Positions 49,316 to 58,554 of a DNA stretch of 64,000 nt are shown piece after piece. Every line of letters begins with the position of its first letter. Position 1 is the first letter of the stretch. Under the pieces are notes generated by a model. It saw nothing but the letters and a program-made list of their open reading frames with translations, was not told where the DNA came from and did no database searches. The DNA is from Shewanella oncorhynchi. Its GTDB lineage: Bacteria; Pseudomonadota; Gammaproteobacteria; Enterobacterales; Shewanellaceae. A program made the translations under genes and the position numbers. The DNA lies in NCBI RefSeq assembly GCF_012584455.1, contig NZ_JABAEB010000005.1:248001-312000 (forward strand), written 5' to 3'.

Positions 49316-50482
49316 TTAGGCCGCGATGAGCGCTGCATTAGGGCTATTTAGCTGCTTTAACAATCCAAATGCTTGCTGCATTTTATCCTCGGTTACGATA
49401 AATCCTATAAATGTTTCATCCACGTCGAATGCTTTAATACAGCTTCCTTGAGCATCAATATCGACTTGCCAGCGATAGACGCCATTCACTGTTATACCGC
49501 TGAGCTGCATAGGTAACAGTGGCGTTTTCACTTTAATGAGCATGGCGGGAAAATTCACTGCTGTCGGTTGGTTCAGTAATGTGTTCGCCAGCGCATTGGC
49601 GCTCAGTAACGCAGGTTGCAAATAGGCCCTATTTTGGCCGTTGATTTGGGCGCAATCACCTAGCGCATAAATATGGGCATCGTTGGTTTGTAAGCATTCG
49701 TTAACGACGATACCTTTATTGACCTCTAGCCCCGCATGCTGGGCAAGTTGACTGTTAGGGATCAGTCCGGCTGCACAGATAACCGCATCACAAATAAACC
49801 GTTGGTCATTATCTAGGCACACAGAGATACTGCCATCTTGGTGTTGCAGTTGGCTGACTCGGGTTTGCAATTGCACTGTGACGTTATGCTGCTTTAGTAC
49901 AGCGGTCAGTTTGTGGTTTAACATTTCGGGTAGCATATTCGGCATTAAGCTCGCTTGTGGATCGACCAAAAACACTTGCTTACCTGCAGTTGCTAAGTCC
50001 ATTGCCAGTTCAACTCCGACCAAACCAGCACCGATAACCAGTACTCTCCTCGCGCCATGGATGTCTGCTTCGCAGGCCTGATATTCTATTAAGCTGTTAA
50101 CTGTGTGGATGATATCGACGCCATCTCCCTCTATAGGTGGAATAAAGGGCCGTGCACCCGTGGCAAGCACTAATTTTTTGTACGCAATTTCGCGTCCTTG
50201 ATGGCAACATACTACCTGACGAACTTTATCTATTTTTATGACTTCACAGTGATTTATCACATCAATTTGTTGCTCATGTGCAAATTCAGTCGCGGTCAAT
50301 TTTATGAGATCTGACGCCATTTTTTTAAGGCTAAACACATGGCTTAAATCTGGTTTATGGTATTCGTCACCAGAGTCGGCTGTGATAACTGTAATCGGTT
50401 GTTCGCGGTTTAAACGTCGCAGTGTTTTGACTAGCTGATATGCCGCGAATCCACTGCCGATAATGACGATTGGCTTAGGCAT
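49316..50482 (-). CDS. norW: Flavorubredoxin reductase NorW
   Basis: 388 residues. FAD motif [30 protein letters not shown] motif [14 protein letters not shown] and the second FAD block [10 protein letters not shown]. NorW passes electrons from NADH to the rubredoxin domain of NorV so that nitric oxide is reduced to nitrous oxide. Its start overlaps the 3' end of norV by 8 bp, which fixes the operon and confirms the role among the many similar rubredoxin reductases. Confidence 0.94.
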   Translation of the reverse strand: MPKPIVIIGSGFAAYQLVKTLRRLNREQPITVITADSGDEYHKPDLSHVFSLKKMASDLIKLTATEFAHEQQIDVINHCEVIKIDKVRQVVCCHQGREIAYKKLVLATGARPFIPPIEGDGVDIIHTVNSLIEYQACEADIHGARRVLVIGAGLVGVELAMDLATAGKQVFLVDPQASLMPNMLPEMLNHKLTAVLKQHNVTVQLQTRVSQLQHQDGSISVCLDNDQRFICDAVICAAGLIPNSQLAQHAGLEVNKGIVVNECLQTNDAHIYALGDCAQINGQNRAYLQPALLSANALANTLLNQPTAVNFPAMLIKVKTPLLPMQLSGITVNGVYRWQVDIDAQGSCIKAFDVDETFIGFIVTEDKMQQAFGLLKQLNSPNAALIAA

Positions 50483-52004
50483 TAGTCACCTCATTTTTTA
50501 TGACAGCGAAAACGCTTTTACCTAGGCCACATTCGGGACAGAGGAAGTCTTCGGCCACTTGAGTCCAAGGTGTGCCAGCAATGATATCTTGATTAGGTTC
50601 TCCTTTTTCAGGGTCGTAAACCCATTGGCAAACGGTGCAAATCATTGATTGTGTATCATTTAATTCGCACGCTTTTGTTGCAATCGGTGCAGTCATAGGG
50701 ACGTTATTAGTAGCAGTATTTTCAGCTGTTTGACTGGCCGTGGTGGCTTGGCTAGGTTTTGACATGACTTGATTAATGATAGAGCGACTATTAGCGCTAT
50801 CGAGGGGACGCAATGCCCATTCTCGCGCGATTCGCTGGCCGTGCTGACGGCATTCTTGCATCGCATCACGATCGGGACGCCATTTGACTTTTAATCCCAC
50901 TGAAGTTTCGAAACCAGCATCCATCAAACGAGTGTGAATTCTATCGACTGCGCCGCCATTCCAGCCATAACTACCAAAAGCTGCCGCCTTTTTATTGCGA
51001 AAACGCAGGCCCGTGATTTCTTCAAGCATGGCGGCAATTTTAGGCATCATTACATTATTCATGGTGGATGAGCCGACTAAAATACCTTTTGACCTAAATG
51101 CCTGTGCAAGGATTTCGTTTTTATCATGACGTGCGACGTTATACACTTTTACTGCTACATTGGGGTCAACATCATGAATACCTTGAGCAATACCGTCGGC
51201 CATCATGCGAGTATTATTGGACATAGAGTCGTAGAGAATCGTGATGCGGTCTTCTTGATAAGCGTCGGCCCAAGCTAAATATTGGTGAATAATTTGGGCA
51301 GGATTATCACGCCACACAATGCCGTGTGAAGTTGCGATCATATCTACAGGTAAATTAAAGCTTAATACTTCGTGAATTTTAGCCGTCACTAGGCTGCTAA
51401 AGGGCGTTAAAATGTTTGAGTAGTACCGTAGGCATTGTTCCATTAATTCATTTTGATCAACCTCATCATTGAATAAATGTTCGTCGCAATAGTGTTGGCC
51501 AAAGGCATCGTTACTGAATAAAACCGCATCTTCGGTGAGGTATGTCATCATGCTATCTGGCCAATGCAACATAGGTGCTTCGATAAATATCAGTTGCTTA
51601 CCATTGCCTATCGCTAAACTATCCCCTGTCTTTACGGTAATGAAATTCCATTCTGGGTGGTGGTGATGTCCTACAATGGAGTCGACCGCATTTTCACTGC
51701 AGTAAATTGGTGTGTTAGGAATTTTGGCCATTAATGCAGTCAGGGCGCCTGAGTGGTCTTCCTCTGCATGGTTCATCACAATATAGTCTATGTCGGTTAA
51801 ATTAATTTCAGCTTCAAGATTTTGTAAGAATTGCTGGCTAAACCGATGATCAACTGTATCAATTAACACGGTTTTTTCTTCACGGATAAGGTAGCTATTG
51901 TAGCTTGTGCCTTTAGTTATCTTGTACTCAGTACCATGAAAATCTTGCACTTCCCAATCGCGTTGGCCCACCCAGTGGATATTGTTTTTTACATGAATAG
52001 TCAT
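50475..52004 (-). CDS. norV: Anaerobic nitric oxide reductase flavorubredoxin NorV
   Basis: 509 residues. Metallo-beta-lactamase domain with di-iron ligands H79-x-E81-x-D83-H84 (NHAEEDH), flavodoxin domain (about 255-400: [18 protein letters not shown]), a Ser/Thr/Ala-rich linker and a C-terminal rubredoxin ([21 protein letters not shown]). E. coli NorV is 479 residues; the extra length is in the linker (about 410-450). Di-iron reduces nitric oxide to nitrous oxide under anaerobiosis. Sigma-54 promoter and NorR sites lie upstream. Confidence 0.96.
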   Translation of the reverse strand: MTIHVKNNIHWVGQRDWEVQDFHGTEYKITKGTSYNSYLIREEKTVLIDTVDHRFSQQFLQNLEAEINLTDIDYIVMNHAEEDHSGALTALMAKIPNTPIYCSENAVDSIVGHHHHPEWNFITVKTGDSLAIGNGKQLIFIEAPMLHWPDSMMTYLTEDAVLFSNDAFGQHYCDEHLFNDEVDQNELMEQCLRYYSNILTPFSSLVTAKIHEVLSFNLPVDMIATSHGIVWRDNPAQIIHQYLAWADAYQEDRITILYDSMSNNTRMMADGIAQGIHDVDPNVAVKVYNVARHDKNEILAQAFRSKGILVGSSTMNNVMMPKIAAMLEEITGLRFRNKKAAAFGSYGWNGGAVDRIHTRLMDAGFETSVGLKVKWRPDRDAMQECRQHGQRIAREWALRPLDSANSRSIINQVMSKPSQATTASQTAENTATNNVPMTAPIATKACELNDTQSMICTVCQWVYDPEKGEPNQDIIAGTPWTQVAEDFLCPECGLGKSVFAVIKNEVTNA

Positions 52005-52070
52005 AAATACACCTGTGATAATTAATAATGAATGCGCTACGTAAATCTTGCTTATTTAGTTAAATCTCTT

Positions 52071-52089
52071 ATTGCACTCACTATGCCAA
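52071..52089 (-). promoter_or_regulatory. Sigma-54 promoter of norVW
   Basis: On the minus strand TTGGCATAGTGAGTGCAAT: GG and GC separated by exactly 10 bases, as in -24/-12 promoters. It lies about 70 bp upstream of the norV ATG and downstream of the NorR sites. Confidence 0.8.
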
Positions 52090-52152
52090 CATTCTAACGT
52101 GTTGATTTTTATTGACATTAACGTATTTCAACATTTGGAATCACTTATTGGT

Positions 52153-52208
52153 GTCATAATGACAATTTGATATTGGTCAAATTGACATTACACTGTTGTC
52201 AATATGAC
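52153..52208. promoter_or_regulatory. Three NorR enhancer sites
   Basis: GTCATAATGAC (52153), GTCAAATTGAC (52176) and GTCAATATGAC (52198): three copies of GTCA-N3-TGAC (GT-N7-AC) spaced 22-23 bp, about two helical turns. Three tandem sites between norR and norV match the known E. coli NorR enhancer layout. Confidence 0.85.
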
Positions 52209-52230
52209 TTTATTTGACTGTGGATGTGCT

Positions 52231-53838
52231 ATGAGTGCCCATGCTGATTTAACTCAGTTAGCCTTAGATTTAACTGTCGGCGTGTCGACGCAAGACAGAT
52301 TTGAGCGTTTGTTGGCAGTGGTCAGGCGGCGTGTCAATTGTGATGCTGCGGCATTATTGGCATTTCGGGAGCAGCAATTTGTCCCCTTGGCGATAGATGG
52401 GCTCTTTGCCGAAGTGTTAGGGCGGCGCTTTCAAATTAGTGAACATCCGAGATTAGAGGCTATCGCCCGTGCTGGCGATGTGGTTCGTTTCCCGGCCGAC
52501 AGTGAACTTCCTGATCCGTATGATGGTTTAATTCCACATCATAGTGCGAACTTACATGTACATGCTTGCATTGGTTTACCACTAATCGCGAACGATCGCT
52601 TAATTGGGGCGCTCACCATTGATGGTTTCAACCCTCATCAGTTTGATGATTTTAGTGATAGCGAGTTGCGTGTGATCAGCGCACTGGCCGCAGCCAGTCT
52701 TAATACTGCGTTATTGATGCAACAGCTAGAATCCCAAGTTGTTGAAGTTTCCAATGGCACAGAGGTGCTCAATCGTCCTGCTAGTCAGCAGGAGATCATA
52801 GGGCAATCCACACAGATCCAATCGCTAAAGCAGCAGATAAGTGCCGTGGCAGGCACTGATTTATCGGTATTAATTACCGGCGAAACTGGCGTGGGTAAGG
52901 AGTTAGTGGCCGCGGCGATACATAATCAATCGACCAGAGCCGATAAATCACTTATCTATTTGAACTGCGCTGCACTGCCGGAGTCCGTCGCCGAAAGCGA
53001 GTTATTTGGGCATGTAAAAGGGGCATTTACGGGAGCAATCAGTCATAGGCAAGGTAAGTTTGAACTCGCTGACAAGGGGACCTTGTTTTTAGATGAAATC
53101 GGGGAGCTTCCCTTGGGGCTGCAAGCTAAGTTATTGAGGGTTTTACAATACGGTGAATTACAGCGAGTTGGCAGTGATAAGAGCCTAAAAGTTAATACTC
53201 GGATTATTGCCGCCACTAATCGAATTTTGCACCAAGAGGCAACGGAAGGGCGCTTTCGTTTCGATCTTTACCATAGGTTGAGCGTATTTCCTATCCACGT
53301 AGCACCATTAAGAGAGCGTGGGCAAGATATTGTTATGCTGACAGGTTTTTTTCTTGAACGTTGTAAAGCGAAGTTAGGACTCACCCATATCAATATCACA
53401 CCCGCAGCGCAGCAGTTATTAGAGCAATACACATGGCCGGGTAATGTGCGTGAGCTAGAGCATGCGATACACAGGGCTGCGGTGTTGGCGAAAGCCGAGC
53501 TAAAAACGGCTTACATCAGCTTAAGTGATAAACATTTTCAGCTCGATTCTTTGATGAATCAAGCACACAGAACAGTCGACGAAGATAGGCCATCAGATGC
53601 CGCAACGCCAGCCAGTGAATTAGCATTTAGGTCTGAGTCGGCCTGTCGTGAGCGACAATCGCAAGATAATTCCAGTGTTATACTGGGGCTTAAGGCGGCG
53701 ACTGAGAGATATCAGCGTCAACTTATTCGTCAAGTTTTAGCCGCGAATCAACAAAATTGGGCTGCGTGTGCAAGAATATTGCAAATCGATACAGGTAATT
53801 TGCACCGACTTGCAAAACGGTTAGGTTTAAAAGAATAA
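52231..53838 (+). CDS. norR: Nitric oxide-sensing sigma-54 activator NorR
   Basis: 535 residues from MSAHADL, aligned with the start of E. coli NorR; the ATG at 52204 lies inside an enhancer site. GAF domain with non-haem iron ([50 protein letters not shown]), AAA+ domain with Walker A GETGVGKE, the GAFTGA loop that touches sigma-54, Walker [11 protein letters not shown], and C-terminal HTH ([23 protein letters not shown]). Nitrosylation of the iron releases the ATPase to activate norVW. Divergent from norVW. Confidence 0.97.
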   Translation: MSAHADLTQLALDLTVGVSTQDRFERLLAVVRRRVNCDAAALLAFREQQFVPLAIDGLFAEVLGRRFQISEHPRLEAIARAGDVVRFPADSELPDPYDGLIPHHSANLHVHACIGLPLIANDRLIGALTIDGFNPHQFDDFSDSELRVISALAAASLNTALLMQQLESQVVEVSNGTEVLNRPASQQEIIGQSTQIQSLKQQISAVAGTDLSVLITGETGVGKELVAAAIHNQSTRADKSLIYLNCAALPESVAESELFGHVKGAFTGAISHRQGKFELADKGTLFLDEIGELPLGLQAKLLRVLQYGELQRVGSDKSLKVNTRIIAATNRILHQEATEGRFRFDLYHRLSVFPIHVAPLRERGQDIVMLTGFFLERCKAKLGLTHINITPAAQQLLEQYTWPGNVRELEHAIHRAAVLAKAELKTAYISLSDKHFQLDSLMNQAHRTVDEDRPSDAATPASELAFRSESACRERQSQDNSSVILGLKAATERYQRQLIRQVLAANQQNWAACARILQIDTGNLHRLAKRLGLKE

Positions 53839-53888
53839 AATATTGCGTGAAGAAATTTTATTCTGCAGCAAAACCACAGCCTCGATTC

Positions 53889-54443
53889 TTAGAAGAACAG
53901 TGTTGCTACGCCTAAGAGTGCGAACAATACCGCGCAGCCACGGTGTATCCACAACATAGGTAATTTTTCGGCGCTGAAGTGGCCTGCGATCACTACGGGT
54001 ACGTTAGCAAGCAGCATGCCTAAGGTTGTGCCTGCAACCACCATAGTTAATGAATCGTATTTTGCGGCTAATACCACAGTTGCGATTTGCGTTTTATCCC
54101 CCATTTCGGCGATAAAAAACAGGATAAAGGTAGCGAGAAAGGGGCCCATTTTATAGAAACGGCTCTCTTCTGCATCGACTTTATCTGGGATTAACACCCA
54201 AAGAGCGATCGCGAAGAAGGACGCAGCCACTAAATAACGTGCAAGATCTGGGCTTACCCAGTTAATGGCCCATTGACCAATCCAAGCGGCGGCAAAATGG
54301 TTAAATAATGTCGACAGCAAAATACCTAAAATAATGGCGGTTTTATTTTTAAATCTTGCGGCGAGGATTAGTGCAAGTAATTGAGTTTTATCACCAATTT
54401 CGGCGATAGCAACCGTAAAGGTTGAGGCAAGTAGGGCTTCCAA
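53889..54443 (-). CDS. Gdt1/UPF0016-family manganese exporter (MneA-like)
   Basis: 184 residues from TTG 54443, preceded by AAAGGA at six-base spacing. The two inverted halves carry the metal-binding signatures EIGDKT (15-20) and EMGDKT (113-118) of the Gdt1/TMEM165 family. About six membrane segments. In related bacteria these proteins (MneA) export Mn2+. The upstream Mn2+ riboswitch strongly supports this job. Some annotation calls this family UPF0016. Confidence 0.92.
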   Translation of the reverse strand: MEALLASTFTVAIAEIGDKTQLLALILAARFKNKTAIILGILLSTLFNHFAAAWIGQWAINWVSPDLARYLVAASFFAIALWVLIPDKVDAEESRFYKMGPFLATFILFFIAEMGDKTQIATVVLAAKYDSLTMVVAGTTLGMLLANVPVVIAGHFSAEKLPMLWIHRGCAVLFALLGVATLFF

Positions 54444-54504
54444 GTGTGATCCTTTAGGGGTGGTTATGACATAAGCACAATAAACCGTCCACCCCTAGGT
54501 GCGG

Positions 54505-54634
54505 TAATTGTGCTCAGGTCTTGCTGGGCAAATCTATGATTTGCTGTGAACACCATGGCATGTTGCCAAGTATGTTGATGTTCACCCTAGATGACGATGG
54601 TTCGAAATCCAGTTAGCTACTCCCCCGAAGCGAG
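54505..54634 (-). promoter_or_regulatory. yybP-ykoY manganese riboswitch
   Basis: On the minus strand, within the leader of the exporter gene: GGGGGAGTAGCT (ends about 54615), the internal ATCAACATACTTGG stretch and CAGCAAGACCTGAG (54513-54526), the conserved elements of the yybP-ykoY aptamer. Between aptamer and start codon TAGGGGTGG (54489-54497) pairs with CCACCCCTA (54455-54463), touching the AAAGGA ribosome-binding site, so control is probably by freeing the site when Mn2+ binds. Confidence 0.88.
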
Positions 54635-54640
54635 GTGGGC

Positions 54641-54668
54641 ATTATACCTAGGTAAGATTTAGTTTCAA
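54641..54668 (-). promoter_or_regulatory. Strong sigma-70-type promoter of the Mn riboswitch leader
   Basis: On the minus strand TTGAAA (54663-54668), 16-bp spacer, perfect TATAAT (54641-54646), placing the transcript start at about 54634, at the 5' edge of the riboswitch. Confidence 0.8.
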
Positions 54669-54848
54669 GCACGAGTTTATAACAGTAGGTGCTGATAAAT
54701 GTTTGACGGGTGTCAGAAAAATACCGATTCACATTCTGTAACTTAATGAATATAAATGAATTATTTTTTGACAACGTTGTCTTTTGTTGCTAATTTAGCC
54801 AAGTCATTTCTACTTAGTTACATACTGTTAACTCGTAGTGACTCAATG

Positions 54849-54955
54849 ATAACGACTGTATTTGGCAAACTAATTGAAAAGTTAGGACGCAAAGCTTCCG
54901 GTCTAAGGTTGTAAATGGATTTTTTAGTGAACTAAGATAGCGGAGTTGCCGCAGA
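54849..54955 (+). promoter_or_regulatory. Cyclic di-GMP-I (GEMM-I) riboswitch upstream of gbpA
   Basis: GGCAAAC (54864), a GAAA tetraloop in CTAATTGAAAAGTTAG, GGACGCAAAGCTTCCGGTCTAA (54885 onward; tetraloop receptor), then AGATAGCGGAGTTGCCG (54936-54951). Order and spacing match the c-di-GMP-I aptamer, including the Vibrio cholerae example upstream of gbpA. Controls the chitin-binding monooxygenase in response to c-di-GMP. Confidence 0.92.
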
Positions 54956-55028
54956 ATTCGATTTCTGTGAAAGATAAACGACTGCTGTTTAATGCTGTTG
55001 TTTGCCCAAATACCACTTTTATATCTAA

Positions 55029-55056
55029 GCCTATCATTATGTTTAGGATGATAGGC
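55029..55056 (+). promoter_or_regulatory. Hairpin in the gbpA leader, candidate expression platform
   Basis: GCCTATCAT, ten-base loop, ATGATAGGC: a 9-bp stem just 20 bp before the gbpA start and 75 bp behind the aptamer. It has no T-tract, so it is not a classical terminator; it may act in translation control. Confidence 0.5.
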
Positions 55057-55076
55057 AATCAATGGAGTGCATTAAA

Positions 55077-56522
55077 GTGGCAAATCCTACTGTTTTTTCC
55101 CCTATTTCTAAATTGAGTTTATTGGCCGCGGCAGTAATGGCGACGAATGCGTTTGTGAGTATCTCTGCGCAGGCGCACGGTTATGTTGTGGCACCTGAAT
55201 CGCGTTCATATGCCTGTAAAACAGGTAAAAATGCCAATTGTGGTGCGGTGCAATGGGAGCCGCAAAGTGTTGAGGGGCCATCGGGTTTTCCTGAATCAGG
55301 TCCTGCTGATGGCAAATTGGCGAGTGCTGGCAATGGTGCTTTTTCACCTTTGGATGAACAAAGTCCGAGCCGTTGGGCAAAGACGGATATTAAAGCGGGC
55401 TGGAATAAGTTCAGTTGGCAGTTCACAGCAAACCATGTCACCCGTAATTGGCGTTACTATTTAACTCGCCAAGATTGGAACCCAAACCAAGCTTTGAGTC
55501 GAGCGAGCTTTGACTTAGCACCCTTTTGCGTAGTTGATGGTGGTATGGAACAGCCGCCTAAGTTAGTGACCCATGACTGCTACGTGCCAGAAGGTCGCAG
55601 TGGTTATCAAGTGATCTTGGCCGTGTGGGAAGTGGGAGATACGACGAATAGTTTCTACAATGCTATCGATGTGAACTTGGGCTCGGGTCCTGTTGTGCCG
55701 AGTGAATGGCAAGATGTGGGGGATATCAATCCGTCACTCGATCTAAAAGCAGGCGATAAAGTGATGACCCGGGTGTTTGACGCCAATGGTGAGCAAGCGG
55801 CTAAGCAAACAGTCATTACCATTAGCGATGCGACTCAAGGTGATAAACAAAATTGGCCTTTCCTATTAGCAAGCGCGATTAATGCCCAGCAGTCCCAGTT
55901 AAAAGCGGGACAAAAAAATGCATCGGGTGTGATTGAGCCTGTGTATGGCAAAAACGACATTTTTACAGCGAAAAACTCAGGTATTGAGCGTGTCGAAGTA
56001 GGATTTGATTTAGCTCCTGCTCCGGGCAACAGCTTAGAAGTCACTTCACTTGCCGATGATTATCAAATTATCGATGGTGCGGCGAAGGTCAGCTTTGATG
56101 TGACCAGTAACGCCGAGATGCTAGTGTCAGCGTATTTGTTTAGCCATGATGGCACAGCGGCAGGTTTTGTGAGCCAAACTGTTAACAATACCAGTGCTAG
56201 CTTAGTGTTAGACGTCGTTGAGCCTAAAGCTGGGCATTATCATTTGCAGGTAAAAGCTGAGCCTAAACAAGGTGATGTTATTCAGCAGAACTTTGATCTC
56301 TTCTTAAAGGACCAAGCTCCTGCACCAGAAGCTGATTTTGTATTCCCAGCAGGCGTGAAAGGTTACGTTGCAGGTACTACAGTGTTACAGCCTAAAAATG
56401 GCAAAGTGTATCAATGTAAGCCATTCCCTTATAGCGGCTATTGCGTGCAGTGGTCGGCTTCTGCCACTGGATTTGAACCAGGTGTTGGCGCTTCTTGGGC
56501 TATGGCGTGGACTGAGCTGTAA
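55077..56522 (+). CDS. gbpA: GbpA-type chitin-binding lytic polysaccharide monooxygenase
   Basis: 481 residues from GTG 55077 (GGAG nine bases upstream); ATG 55062 in the same frame has no ribosome-binding site. Signal peptide ends AQA, leaving H34 as the mature N-terminal copper ligand (HGYVVAPESRSYACKTG). AA10 LPMO domain to about residue 205, two GbpA middle domains, and a C-terminal chitin-binding module (YVAGTTVLQPKNGKVYQCKP..WAMAWTEL, CBM5/12-like). It oxidises or adheres to chitin and GlcNAc-rich surfaces; secreted. Controlled by the upstream c-di-GMP riboswitch. Confidence 0.93.
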   Translation: MANPTVFSPISKLSLLAAAVMATNAFVSISAQAHGYVVAPESRSYACKTGKNANCGAVQWEPQSVEGPSGFPESGPADGKLASAGNGAFSPLDEQSPSRWAKTDIKAGWNKFSWQFTANHVTRNWRYYLTRQDWNPNQALSRASFDLAPFCVVDGGMEQPPKLVTHDCYVPEGRSGYQVILAVWEVGDTTNSFYNAIDVNLGSGPVVPSEWQDVGDINPSLDLKAGDKVMTRVFDANGEQAAKQTVITISDATQGDKQNWPFLLASAINAQQSQLKAGQKNASGVIEPVYGKNDIFTAKNSGIERVEVGFDLAPAPGNSLEVTSLADDYQIIDGAAKVSFDVTSNAEMLVSAYLFSHDGTAAGFVSQTVNNTSASLVLDVVEPKAGHYHLQVKAEPKQGDVIQQNFDLFLKDQAPAPEADFVFPAGVKGYVAGTTVLQPKNGKVYQCKPFPYSGYCVQWSASATGFEPGVGASWAMAWTEL

Positions 56523-56563
56523 ATTAACTTTTTGAGTTAATCAATTCTCAACATGATGTGATT

Positions 56564-56598
56564 GGGCTTAAACATATCCGTGTGTTTAAGCCCTTTTT
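56564..56598 (+). terminator. Terminator of gbpA
   Basis: GGGCTTAAACA, eight-base loop, TGTTTAAGCCC and TTTTT. Confidence 0.88.
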
Positions 56599-57071
56599 GT
56601 CTGCATCGGATGGAAAAAGACCGGCTTTATTTTGATTCGAGCCTAATACAAGATTACAGGTATTCTCAACAAAGGTAGCGCTTTTGTTGGCTTGTATATT
56701 TTCGTTTATCACAGCGCTATTAAGTTGTTACCGTACCGTTTGCTGCCCTTCTTTGTTCACAACTGGCTTGCCCACTGGGTTTGGCTCTGTTAATGTCCCA
56801 AACTATCTATTTAATCGATGCTTATATCGGTACATTAATTTGGGCTATCACAATTGAAAGTCATGCCATTTTTCAATAATCGATTTAGTTAGCCTCAATG
56901 GCTACTGGGTTGAAACATTCAAAAGCTATTGGGGCCAATTGATCTGCTAGGTCGAGATCTGATTGGATGCTTTAAGTGATGTGTCGCTTATTTCGATTTA
57001 AGACGCAAGGCTTTATCGGTTCAAATCTTACTCAAATAAAATAATAATTAATTATTGAACAGGACTATTGT
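56599..57071. other. Intergenic region upstream of tyrP
   Basis: About 470 bp without a gene. No TyrR box or riboswitch that I can support. AGGA sits eight bases before the GTG start of tyrP at its right end. Confidence 0.45.
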
Positions 57072-58259
57072 GTGAATTCAAAAATGTTAGGCTCGATCGC
57101 CATCGTTGCCGGGACGGCCATTGGCGCAGGTATGTTAGCGTTACCTTTAGCCACAGCGGCTTTAGGTATTATCCCTGCTTTAGTGTTACTCGTCGTTATT
57201 TGGGGCGTGTCCGCCTATACCTCATTACTTATGCTCGAAATTAACTTACGCACTGGCGTGGGGGATAACGTGCATGCTATTACGGGTAAGTTACTGGGTA
57301 AAAAAGGTCAAATAATTCAAGGTGCTTCTTTCCTGAGTTTATTATTTGCCTTGACCGCGGCTTATCTCACCGGCGGCTCTTCGTTATTAGTGCTTAAAGC
57401 GAAGAACATGTTCGATATCGTGCTCGATAATCAAGTCGCAGTGTTGTTATTTACACTGGTGCTCGGTGGCTTTGCGGCGCTAGGTGTTGCTTGGGTCGAT
57501 AAAGTTTCACGTTTCCTATTCTCGTTAATGATTCTATTGCTCGTGGTGGTGGTATTATTTTTATTGCCCGAAGTCAGTATTGCTAGCATGGCAACTGGCG
57601 CGATTGCCGAGTCTATGACCAGCAATTGGATGGCGGCAATTCCCGTAGTGTTTACTTCGTTTGGTTTCCACGTTTGTATCGCCACTTTAGTGCGTTATCT
57701 CGATGGCGATGCAGTATCACTGCGTAAAGTGTTGTTAATCGGCTCGACGATCCCACTTGCTTGTTATGTTCTGTGGTTATTGGTGACTTTAGGCACAGTA
57801 GGCGGATATGAGGTGAATAGTTTTGAAGGTTCACTACCTTCACTCGTCACGGCATTACAGGATATTGCTCATACACCTTGGATCAGCAAATGTATTTCAT
57901 TATTCGCTGATTTAGCCTTAGTGACCTCATTCCTCGGTGTGACCTTAAGTTTATATGACTTTATCGCCGAATTAACTCGTGCCAAAGAAACGTTTGCTGG
58001 CCGTATTCAAACTTGGTTACTGACCTTTATTCCGCCTGTCTTGTGTGCCTTGTATTTGCCTGAAGGCTTTGTGGCGGTACTGGGATTTGCGGCCGTACCA
58101 TTGGTCGTGATGATCATCTTCTTGCCAATTGTTATGGCACTGCGTCAACGTCAGTCGCAGCTCGGTGGTTATCAAGTGTCTGGTGGATCTGTTGCATTAG
58201 TTATTGCAGGCTTGTTAGGTGCCGTGATTGTGGGTGCCCAGCTATTTGTTGGGCTCTAA
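57072..58259 (+). CDS. tyrP: Aromatic amino acid transporter, TyrP-like (HAAAP family)
   Basis: 395 residues, GTG start with AGGA upstream. About eleven membrane segments; the N-terminal LGSIAIVAGTAIGAGMLALPLATA and the GFHVCIATLVRYLDGD segment are family hallmarks. Members (TyrP, Mtr, TnaB) carry tyrosine or tryptophan with protons. TyrP is the closest by general resemblance; tryptophan as substrate is not excluded. A hairpin terminator follows 140 bp later. Confidence 0.85.
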   Translation: MNSKMLGSIAIVAGTAIGAGMLALPLATAALGIIPALVLLVVIWGVSAYTSLLMLEINLRTGVGDNVHAITGKLLGKKGQIIQGASFLSLLFALTAAYLTGGSSLLVLKAKNMFDIVLDNQVAVLLFTLVLGGFAALGVAWVDKVSRFLFSLMILLLVVVVLFLLPEVSIASMATGAIAESMTSNWMAAIPVVFTSFGFHVCIATLVRYLDGDAVSLRKVLLIGSTIPLACYVLWLLVTLGTVGGYEVNSFEGSLPSLVTALQDIAHTPWISKCISLFADLALVTSFLGVTLSLYDFIAELTRAKETFAGRIQTWLLTFIPPVLCALYLPEGFVAVLGFAAVPLVVMIIFLPIVMALRQRQSQLGGYQVSGGSVALVIAGLLGAVIVGAQLFVGL

Positions 58260-58399
58260 TTCATTGCAATTTAGCTTATTGTTATTTCATTGCGATAGAT
58301 GAGGGCTTTTTAGCGAATACATCTGGGTAACTTTGATTAAATGTATTTGCTTTGTAAGCGAGTTTTTCAGAGTCTGTTATAGAGAGTGTCGCATGTGAT

Positions 58400-58425
58400 A
58401 AAGTCAGGCCCCGGCCTGACTTTTT
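58400..58425 (+). terminator. Terminator of tyrP
   Basis: AAAGTCAGGCC / GGCCTGACTTTTT; near-perfect stem with T-tract. Confidence 0.88.
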
Positions 58426-58554
58426 GCTTTTTAGGTTTTAAAGCGAGTGATGCTGGGTTTTAGCACAGTTATTTAAAATTAAAACAACGCTATTAAAACG
58501 AGAAAATGGCCCAGCTTGCGCGTGGCTTCATTCACATCAAACGGACTTAACACA

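Noticed and set aside
54505-54634. tRNA-like element (GGTTCGAAATCC on the plus strand)
   Set aside because: The T-loop-like string lies inside the minus-strand Mn riboswitch and no acceptor or anticodon stem can be formed.
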